Origin: Gelidibacter salicanalis
Lineage (GTDB): Bacteria; Bacteroidota; Bacteroidia; Flavobacteriales; Flavobacteriaceae
Reading direction: 5' to 3'
Assembly (NCBI RefSeq): GCF_016469035.1
Contig: NZ_JAEHJZ010000047.1
Span: forward strand, 1-64,000
Length of the DNA stretch: 64,000 nucleotides
Shown: in pieces, positions 1-7,138 of the stretch
How positions within the stretch are numbered: position 1 is the first letter of the stretch
Layout of the letters: every line of letters begins with the position of its first letter
The notes under the pieces: model-generated
Database searches by the model: none
What the model was told of the DNA's origin: nothing
Seen by the model: the letters and a program-made list of their open reading frames with translations, nothing else
Program-made: the position numbers and the translations under genes

Positions 1-177
1 ATCTGGTTCGAGAACTTAAAAATGAAACCTTATTTTTGAAACCAATTTCACTTAGAGTGATTGGGCAAATTTAATTTAGAATAACCACTGTTTATCAGTC
101 AGTTACAATCAAGTCTTTGTTCTTTTCCCGATAGTTATCGGGACTATAAGCGCAGCGATCTTAATTCTTTATCGGAC
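1..177. repeat. dispersed repeat, copy A (cut by left edge)
   Basis: This non-coding stretch is closely similar, with scattered substitutions, to 61706-61884. Both copies share the order: a CTGG..CGAGA block, TTAAAAATGA, TTAGAGTG, a TTATCA(G/C)TCAGTTA block, an 18 bp palindrome (TCCCGATA-GT-TATCGGGA at 126-143), then ACTATAAGCGCAGCG. No ORF spans it. The similarity reaches the window edge, so the element may be longer on the left. No transposase lies near either copy in this window. Confidence 0.8.
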
Positions 178-266
178 AATAATCCAAAAAATAATTATAA
201 TGAATCCCTTTTAGGAATTGCAAAAAAAATGCTTACGAACTATGACCAATGTCATATAGCATTGTC

Positions 267-297
267 CTTGTTTTACTGAATGAAATTATTATTTTTG
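267..297 (+). promoter_or_regulatory. Bacteroidota-type promoter of pta-ackA
   Basis: A TTG at 268-270 and TATTTTTG at 290-297 are separated by 19 bases. This matches the Bacteroidota TTTG/TAnnTTTG consensus and spacing. The -7 box ends 25 bases before the ATG at 323, leaving a short leader. The assignment is by sequence match only. Confidence 0.6.
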
Positions 298-322
298 TTA
301 AAATATATAGTTGTGTAATCAA

Positions 323-2431
323 ATGACAAAAAAAGCAACCAACAAAGGCATCTACATTGCCACTACAGAACCTAATATAGGTAAATCCATTATCTCACTC
401 GGCTTGATGCAGTCCTTACTCGGAAAAGCTGCCAAAGTAGGCTATTTCAGGCCTATCATAGACAACTTTACCCCAGGAGAAATTGATAACCATATCAATA
501 CTGTCTCAACATATTTTAATTTGGACATCAAGTTTGAAGACGCTTATGCCTTTACAAGAAGTCAGGTGATCAAGAAAATAAATGAGAACAAAGACGATGA
601 GGTTATCGGAAAGATTATTGAAAAATACAAAGCTCTTGAAGACCGATTTGATTTTGTCTTGGTAGAAGGGTCCAGTTTTATTGGCGAAGGCTCTATTATG
701 GAGTTTGACATGAACGTTTTAATTGCTAAAAACTTGGGTGTCCCAGCCATGATTATTGGTGGTGGCGTAGGCAAGACTTTAGACGAATTGGTAGGTAACT
801 TACAAATGGCTTTTGATTCTTTTAGAGATAAAGGTGTTGAAGTATTGGCTGTTATTGCCAATAAAATAGAACCTAAAAACTTAACGCTGGTTACTACAGA
901 GTTGGAAAAATATTTGCCTAAAGAGGTTATTGTTAACGCAATTCCGTTAAATGACAGTCTGGCAAACCCGTCTATTAAAGAAATTGTGGATACCTTAGAT
1001 GCAAAGGTCCTTTTTGGTGAAGAATTCATTAATAATCAAGCGGGTAATTTTAGTGTGGGGGCAATGCAACTACGCAATTACCTTATTCATCTAAAAGAAA
1101 ACGCTTTAGTGATTACACCGGGCGATAGGGCTGATATTATTTTGGGTGCGCTGCAAGCAAACATCTCGCACAATTATCCATCTATATCTGGTATTGTATT
1201 GACTGGCGGATTAATGCCGGAAGAACCTATACTCAAACTCATTGAAGGACTTTCAGAGGTGGTGCCGATTATTTTGGTAGAAGGAGGAACGTTCTCAGTC
1301 ACCAATCGTCTTGGCAATATCAAATCGCAGATTTACGCTGAAAACACTGAGAAAATAAGAACTTCCATCAAGGAGTTTGAAAAGTACGTTACCGTAGAGC
1401 CACTGATAGAGCGCCTCATTACATTTAAAACAAACGGGCTCACGCCTAGAATGTTTCAGTACAATTTATTTCAAAGAGCAAAAACAAACAAAAAACATAT
1501 TGTTTTACCGGAAGGGGAGGACGAGCGTATTTTAAGAGCCACAAAAAGACTTGTTGACCTTGATGTCGTGACTATAACCCTGCTGGGCGATAGAAAACAG
1601 ATAGACGAAAAAATCACCACACTCGATATTGGATTGGATTTACACAAGGTGAACATTATTAACCCGATTGAATCTGAATATTTTGAATCGTATGCAGAAA
1701 CCTTATTTGAACTGCGTAAACATAAGAATGTCAATCTACCAATGGCTAAAGATTTAATGGAAGACGTCTCCTATTTTGGCACTATGATGGTATACAAAGG
1801 GGATGCAGACGGGATGGTTTCTGGCGCTGCGCACACCACGCAACACACCATTCTTCCCGCGCTTCAATTTATTAAAACAAAACCTGAAGCACCTATTGTA
1901 TCTTCTGTATTTTTCATGTGTTTGGACGATCGTGTTTCAGTGTATGGCGATTGTGCCATTAATCCTAACCCAACCGCAATTCAGTTGGCTGACATTGCCA
2001 TTTCTTCTGCAGCCACCAGTACGATCTTTGGAATCGATCCAAAAATTGCAATGCTTTCTTATTCTTCTGGTACTTCAGGGGTAGGAGCAGATGTAGAACG
2101 TGTGCGTGAAGCCACTAAAATTGTAAAGGATAAAAGGCCTGACCTAAAAGTTGAAGGCCCAATTCAATATGATGCCGCGGTAGACGCTAAGGTGGGTAAA
2201 TTAAAACTCCCAGATTCTGAAGTCGCAGGTCAAGCCAATGTGTTTATTTTTCCCGATCTTAACACCGGAAACAACACTTATAAAGCAGTGCAACGTGAAA
2301 CAAAAGCCTTAGCCATCGGCCCTATAATTCAAGGTTTGAATAAACCAGTTAACGATTTAAGCCGGGGTTGTACTGTTGACGATATTTATAATACGGTAAT
2401 TGTTACTGCAATTCAGGCACAAGGCATTTAA
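323..2431 (+). CDS. pta: phosphate acetyltransferase, long form
   Basis: Interconverts acetyl-CoA plus phosphate with acetyl phosphate plus CoA; with ackA it forms the cytosolic acetate/acetyl-phosphate node. The 702-residue protein has the long three-domain form: an N-terminal BioD-like P-loop domain (ATTEPNIGKS, about residues 12-21), a central DRTGG-type domain (about 215-330, with GDRADI and VLTGG) and a C-terminal PTA_PTB catalytic domain from about 385 (EGEDERIL near 392, SYSSGTSG near 578). The frame is also open from a TTG at 311, but the ATG at 323 lies at a sensible distance from the promoter at 267-297 and is preferred. The stop is 12 bases before ackA, so the two genes are probably one transcript ended by the hairpin at 3657-3685. 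No key motif appears damaged. Confidence 0.96.
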   Translation: MTKKATNKGIYIATTEPNIGKSIISLGLMQSLLGKAAKVGYFRPIIDNFTPGEIDNHINTVSTYFNLDIKFEDAYAFTRSQVIKKINENKDDEVIGKIIEKYKALEDRFDFVLVEGSSFIGEGSIMEFDMNVLIAKNLGVPAMIIGGGVGKTLDELVGNLQMAFDSFRDKGVEVLAVIANKIEPKNLTLVTTELEKYLPKEVIVNAIPLNDSLANPSIKEIVDTLDAKVLFGEEFINNQAGNFSVGAMQLRNYLIHLKENALVITPGDRADIILGALQANISHNYPSISGIVLTGGLMPEEPILKLIEGLSEVVPIILVEGGTFSVTNRLGNIKSQIYAENTEKIRTSIKEFEKYVTVEPLIERLITFKTNGLTPRMFQYNLFQRAKTNKKHIVLPEGEDERILRATKRLVDLDVVTITLLGDRKQIDEKITTLDIGLDLHKVNIINPIESEYFESYAETLFELRKHKNVNLPMAKDLMEDVSYFGTMMVYKGDADGMVSGAAHTTQHTILPALQFIKTKPEAPIVSSVFFMCLDDRVSVYGDCAINPNPTAIQLADIAISSAATSTIFGIDPKIAMLSYSSGTSGVGADVERVREATKIVKDKRPDLKVEGPIQYDAAVDAKVGKLKLPDSEVAGQANVFIFPDLNTGNNTYKAVQRETKALAIGPIIQGLNKPVNDLSRGCTVDDIYNTVIVTAIQAQGI

Positions 2432-2443
2432 AAATATAATATA

Positions 2444-3628
2444 ATGAAAATATTAATAATCAATTCAGGAAGTTCTTCTATCAAATTTCAACTAATTGAG
2501 ATGCCTTCCGAAACTTTAATATGTAGCGGACTAGTAGAGCGGATTGGCTATGATGATGCTATTATAAACTATAAAACCAAAGGCGATAGCCTTAATCAGA
2601 CTCACAATATCAAGACACATAGGGAAGGACTGAATAAAATTGTAGAATTATTACTTGATGCTGAAAAAGGAGTTATTGCGAACACTAACGAAATCAATAT
2701 AGTTGGCCATCGGGTTGTACACGGCGGAAATTCATTTTCAAATACCACATTAATCACTTCCGAAGTTAAAGAGAAAATTCAAGAATACGCTGCTTTGGCT
2801 CCTTTGCATAATCCTGGTAATCTTGAAGGCATCTTTGTTTCTGAAGAAATTTTTCCAATGGCCAAGCAAGTCGCTATTTTCGATACGGCTTTTCACCAAA
2901 CCATTCCGGAAAAGGTTAAAAAATATGCCATTCCCAATGAGCTTTATGAAAACCACGGCATCCAGGTGTATGGTTTTCACGGCACGAGTCACCAATATGT
3001 GTCTAATAAGGCCATTGCATATCTGGGTTTAGAAACTTCTAAAATCATCACCATCCATTTGGGTAATGGATGTAGTATGACTGCCGTTAAAGACGGCAAA
3101 AGCATAGACACAAGCTTAGGGTTTACACCGTCCAATGGTTTGGTAATGGGCTCGCGAAGTGGCGATATTGATCATGCCATTATCTTCCATTTGGTAAATA
3201 ATTTAAAATATACACTGAATGAAGTCAAAACACTACTCACCAATAAAAGTGGTATGTTGGGACTTACGGGGCATATGGACCTGAGAGACATTGTGGAAGA
3301 AGCTGAAAATGGTAATGCCGAATGCCAACTCGCTTTAGCAATAAGCACCTACCGCATTAAAAAATATATTGGTGCTTATATAGCAGCGATGAACGGAGTA
3401 GACGCCATTGTTTTTACCGCTGGAATTGGAGAAAACTCACCTACTATTCGAAAACTGTCGTGTGAAGATTTGGAAGTATTTGGGATTGATTTAGACGACG
3501 CTAAGAACAAATCAGGATCAAGAGACCTAAGAGAAATCAACACTGCCAAATCTAAAGTGAAATTATTGGTCATCCCGACCAATGAAGAACTAGAGATTGC
3601 AAAACAAGCGTATGAGTTGGTGAATTAA
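2444..3628 (+). CDS. ackA: acetate kinase
   Basis: Transfers phosphate between acetyl phosphate and ADP, giving ATP and acetate, and so completes the pathway begun by pta. At 394 residues it has the normal family length. Visible ASKHA-fold signatures are INSGSSSIKF at the N-terminus (phosphate-1 region), HRVVHGG near 87-93 with the substrate arginine, FDTAFHQ near 146, HLGNGCS near 205 (phosphate-2), SRSGDID near 233, TAGIGENS near 325 (adenosine loop) and the TNEE acidic pair near 380. It starts at an ATG just behind pta, with an AT-rich leader and no strong Shine-Dalgarno, as is common in this phylum. Confidence 0.97.
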   Translation: MKILIINSGSSSIKFQLIEMPSETLICSGLVERIGYDDAIINYKTKGDSLNQTHNIKTHREGLNKIVELLLDAEKGVIANTNEINIVGHRVVHGGNSFSNTTLITSEVKEKIQEYAALAPLHNPGNLEGIFVSEEIFPMAKQVAIFDTAFHQTIPEKVKKYAIPNELYENHGIQVYGFHGTSHQYVSNKAIAYLGLETSKIITIHLGNGCSMTAVKDGKSIDTSLGFTPSNGLVMGSRSGDIDHAIIFHLVNNLKYTLNEVKTLLTNKSGMLGLTGHMDLRDIVEEAENGNAECQLALAISTYRIKKYIGAYIAAMNGVDAIVFTAGIGENSPTIRKLSCEDLEVFGIDLDDAKNKSGSRDLREINTAKSKVKLLVIPTNEELEIAKQAYELVN

Positions 3629-3656
3629 TTTTTTCCACCGTACTGTATATAAAAGG

Positions 3657-3685
3657 GTAGTATCAGTAATGGTACTACTTTTTTT
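3657..3685 (+). terminator. intrinsic terminator of pta-ackA
   Basis: Stem GTAGTATC (3657-3664) pairs with GGTACTAC (3671-3678), including one G-U pair, around a 6-base loop. A run of seven T follows. It lies 29 bases after the ackA stop. Confidence 0.8.
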
Positions 3686-3770
3686 ATTTAGCATTAATTC
3701 ATAACTAAGCTATCATCATTATAAATTGATATCTTTAATCAACACATAACCTTTTAAAAGGAAATGGCCA

Positions 3771-4481
3771 ATGAATCTTGAAGCACATTATTCTAAACTT
3801 TATAAAACATCCATTGATAAGATTGCTTCAGAGAGGTATGAGATTGATCATATGATCCATTCTGATCAAGACAATAGGTTTGGATTGTCGCTGGTTATAA
3901 GACCCTCATACGCGGTCAAAAATGAGATACAGAAATTCCTCAACAAACTTAAAAGCGTTGCACCAGATCAGTATTACTATCCCGATTCAGACCTCCATAT
4001 TACGGTGATCTCCATAATTTCTTGTTACGACGGATTTGATATGGCAATGATTAATGTGCCCGCCTATAGTAATCTAATAAAACAAAGTCTTCAGAAGACG
4101 CCAGAGATAAGTATAAGTTGTAGAGGCATTACGGCATCACCATCCTGCATCATGGTTCAAGGATTTCTCAATGATGCAAGTTTGAACAATTTACGAGACA
4201 ACCTTAGAGCGGCCTTTAAAAACTCAGATCTGCAACAAAGTATGGATGAAAGATATGTTATACACACAGCCCACGCTACCGTATTTCGGTTTAGCCAACC
4301 TTTACAAGAAACAAAGAAGTTCCTGAAAATGGTAGAAAAGTATAGCGATTACAATTTTGGAACATTTAAAGTAAACGCACTTGAACTGGTACATAACGAT
4401 TGGTACCACCGGGAGAAATTGTCAACAAAATTGCATGAATTTGACTTGGACAGCAGTGCTACAAATTCAAAACAGGGGTAA
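3771..4481 (+). CDS. 2H phosphoesterase superfamily protein (RNA ligase/cyclic phosphodiesterase-like)
   Basis: The 236-residue protein has two HxTV motifs, LHITV near residue 75 and THATV-like AHATVF near 167. These are the two catalytic His-x-Thr/Ser motifs that define the 2H phosphoesterase fold (2'-5' RNA ligase, LigT, cyclic phosphodiesterases). Members cleave or form 2',3'-cyclic phosphate or 2'-5' linkages; the substrate here cannot be read from sequence. The C-terminus (LELVHNDWYHREKL) resembles the family's last strand and helix. No signal peptide is visible, so it is likely cytosolic. The start is an ATG behind a purine-rich AAAAGGAAA. It stands alone between the ackA terminator and the tRNA-Arg promoter. 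An alternative is a mutarotase-like or stand-alone phosphodiesterase branch of the same fold. Confidence 0.7.
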   Translation: MNLEAHYSKLYKTSIDKIASERYEIDHMIHSDQDNRFGLSLVIRPSYAVKNEIQKFLNKLKSVAPDQYYYPDSDLHITVISIISCYDGFDMAMINVPAYSNLIKQSLQKTPEISISCRGITASPSCIMVQGFLNDASLNNLRDNLRAAFKNSDLQQSMDERYVIHTAHATVFRFSQPLQETKKFLKMVEKYSDYNFGTFKVNALELVHNDWYHREKLSTKLHEFDLDSSATNSKQG

Positions 4482-4634
4482 CGTTAAAGTGATTTCATGA
4501 GATATTATAAAATATAATTCAAAGACACTGAGCGAGACTGGGGCACTTAACTAATTAGTAATTAAGTCATTTCTGCCAGTATTTTTTCAGGACCAAAAAA
4601 CATATCATTTAATCCTTATTTTTTTTACTTTTTA

Positions 4635-4666
4635 TTTATAATGTTTTAATAGAAATTGTATATTTG
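4635..4666 (+). promoter_or_regulatory. promoter of tRNA-Arg
   Basis: TATATTTG at 4659-4666 is a full match to the TAnnTTTG -7 box. TTTA at 4635-4638 is a weak -33 element, 20 bases upstream. The box ends 65 bases before the tRNA. Confidence 0.5.
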
Positions 4667-4731
4667 CCGACCGTAAGACAAATGAAATATATTTTTATTG
4701 TCGTACCATTTCAGAACATTAGTTCTTGAAT

Positions 4732-4805
4732 GGGCTCGTAGCTCAGTTGGATAGAGCACCTCCCTTCTAAGGAGGCGGTCATAGGTTCGAATCCTATCGG
4801 GCTCA
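4732..4805 (+). tRNA. tRNA-Arg, anticodon TCT
   Basis: The sequence folds as a complete cloverleaf. Acceptor arms GGGCTCG (4732-4738) and CGGGCTC (4798-4804) pair with two G-U pairs. The D arm is GCTC/GAGC. The anticodon stem CCTCC/GGAGG has loop CTTCTAA with anticodon TCT at 4766-4768. The T arm ATAGG-TTCGAAT-CCTAT is intact. The discriminator is A4805 and CCA is not encoded. It reads AGA codons. A false minus-strand ORF crosses this gene. Confidence 0.97.
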
Positions 4806-4820
4806 CTTAACTCAAAACTT

Positions 4821-4850
4821 CCATCAGCCAACAGGCTGGTGGATTTTTTT
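4821..4850 (+). terminator. intrinsic terminator of tRNA-Arg
   Basis: A nine-pair stem CCATCAGCC/GGCTGGTGG (4821-4829 with 4834-4842, one G-U pair) has loop AACA and is followed by seven T. It begins 15 bases after the tRNA. Confidence 0.88.
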
Positions 4851-4860
4851 GTTTAAGATT

Positions 4861-6616
4861 CCTGTTGCAATTTGTCATTCCTACCTAAGGAGGAATTGCA
4901 TAACGATAAGCCTCGGTAAGACTTCGGGTATGTGATGTCTCATTGAATTCGACATGACAAACTGTTTCATTGATCCTTCCGTCGATTTTGTAAGTTCTAT
5001 TTTCATTCCTGTTGCAATCTGTCATTCCTACCTAAGGAGGAATCGCATAACAATAAGCCTCGGTAAGACTTCGGGTATGTGATGTCTCATTGAATTCGAC
5101 ATGACAAACTGTTTCATTGATCCTTCCGTCGATTTTGTAAGTTCTATTTTCATTCCTGTTGCAATTTGTCATCCCGACCTAAGGGGAAATCGCATAACGA
5201 TAAGCCTCGGTAAGACTGCGGGTATGTGATGTCTCATTGAATTCGACATGACAAACTGTTTCATTGATCCTTCCGTCGATTTTGTAAGTTCTATTTTCAT
5301 TCCTGTTGCAATTTGTCATTCCTACCTAAGGAGGAATCGCATAACAATAAGCCTCGTTAAGACTGCGGGTATGTGATGTCTCATTGAATTCGACATGACA
5401 AACTGTTTTATTGATCCTCCCGGGATCAAGATCAACTATGCCCTGTTATTCCTGTTGCAATTTGTCATTCCGACCTAAGGAAGGAATCGCATAACGATAA
5501 GCCTCGTTAAGACTTCGGGTATGCGATGTCTCATTGAATTCGACATGACAAACTGTTTCATTGATCCTTCCGTCGATTTTGTAAGTTCTATTTTCATTCC
5601 TGTTGCAATCTGTCATTCCTACCTAAGGAGGAATCGCATAACAATAAGCCTCGGTACGACTGCGGGTATGCGATGTCTCATTGAATTCGACATGACAAAC
5701 TGTTTCATTGATCCTCCCGGGATCAAGACCAACTATGCCTCTGTCATTCCTGTTGCAATTTGTCATTCCGACCTAAGGAGGAATCGCATAACGATAAGCC
5801 TCGTTAAGACTTCGGGTATGTGATGTCTCATTGAATTCGACATGACAAACTGTTTCATTGATCCTTCCGTCGATTTTGTAAGTTCTATTTTCATTCCTGT
5901 TGCAATCTGTCATTCCGACCTAAGGAGGAATCGCATAACGATAAGCCTCGGTACGACTGCGGGTATGTGATGTCTCATTGAATTCGACATGACAAACTGT
6001 TTTATTGATCCTTCCGTCGATTTTGTAAGTTCTATTTTCATTCCTGTTGCAATCTGTCATTCCTACCTAAGGAGGAATCGCATAACGATAAGCCTCGGTA
6101 AGACTTCGGGTATGTGATGTCTCATTGAATTCGACATGACAAACTGTTTCATTGATCCTTCCGGGATCAAGACCAACTATGCCTCTGTCATACCTGTTGC
6201 AATTTGTCATTCCGACCTAAGGAGGAATCGCATAACAATAAGCCTCGTTAAGACTTCGGGTATGTGATGTCTCATTGAATTCGACATGACAAACTGTTTC
6301 ATTGATCCTTCCGGGATCAAGATCAACTATGCCCTGTCATACCTGTGGCAATTTGTCATTCCGACCTAAGGGGGAATCGCATAACAATAGGCCTTGGTCA
6401 GACTTCGGGTATGTGATGTCTCATTGAATTCGACATGACAAACTGTTTCATTGATCCTTCCGTCGATTTTGTAAGTTCTATTTTCATTCCTGTTGCAATT
6501 TGTCATTCCGACCTAAGGAGGAATCGCATAACAATAAGCCTCGGTAAGACTGCGGGTATGTGATGTCTCATTGAATTCGACATGACAAACTGTTTATTGA
6601 TACTTCCGTCATGATT
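4861..6616. repeat. tandem array of twelve 147-150 bp units
   Basis: Units begin with CCTGTTGCAA (CCTGTGGCAA in unit 11) at 4861, 5008, 5155, 5302, 5451, 5599, 5749, 5896, 6043, 6193, 6342 and 6489; the twelfth decays after about 6600. Each unit has a dyad-symmetric part of about 90 bp, bounded by TTTGTCAT (or TCTGTCAT) and ATGACAAA, with an inner pair ATCGCATA/TATG(T/C)GAT. A spacer follows, of one of two kinds: type A contains GTCGATTTTGTAAG (period 147-148), type B contains CGGGATCAAGA (period 149-150). Order: A A A B A B A A B B A A-like. Most units also carry TAAGGAGG inside a small ATTCC..GGAAT hairpin. No transposase or Cas gene is nearby, and ORFs inside the array are repeat-derived. 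It fills the space between tRNA-Arg and the B12 operon. Best guess: tandem amplification of a REP/MITE-like palindromic element. Confidence 0.93.
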
Positions 6617-6853
6617 TTGGAAGAATTCCACGTTCCTGACACCTTAACCGCTTGGTTTTCAAGAATTTTTTGTTTTTAAAGAGATTATTATATACAAATT
6701 AATCTTCACAACAAATTATCATAAAATATCATCTCTATATTTCATTTGATGAGTAGTTATTGACACTCAACTCTTATGACTCTTAACATGAGTTGTATAC
6801 GGAGTTTCGGAAATTTAAATTCTTTTAACACTGGCAATTGTAAAAAGAATCTC

Positions 6854-6861
6854 TAATTTTG
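6854..6861 (+). promoter_or_regulatory. probable -7 box of the cobalamin operon
   Basis: TAATTTTG is a full match to the TAnnTTTG consensus and lies about 20 bases before the riboswitch. No good -33 box sits at the expected spacing. The rest of 6617-6853 is AT-rich and I see no gene or clear structure in it. Confidence 0.5.
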
Positions 6862-6880
6862 CAAATTAATATTTTTAGAA

Positions 6881-7030
6881 AAGGTTGCCTATTTACGTAG
6901 GCATTAAAAGGGAATCTGGTGAGAATCCAGAACTGTCCCGCAGCTGTAAGCTTTTTGTTGAAGCCCAATTATGGTCACTTTCTTTTGAGATGGGAAGGCC
7001 GGGTGGATGAAGCAAGTCAGAACACCTGCC
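6881..7030 (+). promoter_or_regulatory. cobalamin riboswitch
   Basis: The stretch contains the conserved cobalamin-riboswitch core in order: a GCCTA..TAGGC hairpin (6887-6902), AAAAGGGAATC and GGTGAGAATCC (6907-6928), CTGTCCCGCAGCTGTAAG (6933-6950, the B12-box core), GAAGCC (6960-6965), TGGGAAGGCCGGG (6991-7003), then AGCAAGTCAG and ACACCTGCC (7011-7030), closely matching the family's CAGGAGACCTGCC-type end. It precedes a BtuB-like receptor gene, the classic target. In this class, bound adenosyl- or methylcobalamin lowers expression, so uptake genes are made when B12 is scarce. Confidence 0.93.
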
Positions 7031-7081
7031 ATTTCTTATAATTCTTTAAGGCTCTCGGGGATTGGAGCTTGGATTAGTGAA

Positions 7082-7110
7082 ACAAACACGGCTTATACAT
7101 AGCTGTTTGT
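7082..7110 (+). promoter_or_regulatory. hairpin between riboswitch and btuB (expression platform candidate)
   Basis: ACAAACA (7082-7088) pairs with TGTTTGT (7104-7110), and an inner GCT/AGC pair follows a two-base bulge. A pyrimidine-rich stretch (CTTCCTTGTTCTTCC) follows, up to the start of the receptor gene. It could work as a weak terminator or by masking the translation start. Which one cannot be told from sequence. Confidence 0.45.
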
Positions 7111-7138
7111 CTTCCTTGTTCTTCCTCGTGTGCATAAA

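Noticed and set aside
562-1029. Minus-strand ORF of 155 codons
   Set aside because: Antisense shadow of pta, which has clear domains and motifs.
4646-4831. Minus-strand ORF of 61 codons over tRNA-Arg (contains SEPDRIRTYDRLLRR)
   Set aside because: It is the antisense of the tRNA gene; such EPDRIRTYDR peptides are known false annotations.
5521-5823. 100-codon plus-strand ORF
   Set aside because: It lies inside the tandem repeats, repeats with the units, and has no independent coding signal.
4861-6616. CRISPR array
   Set aside because: Units of about 147 bp with near-identical spacers of two types, and no cas genes, exclude it.
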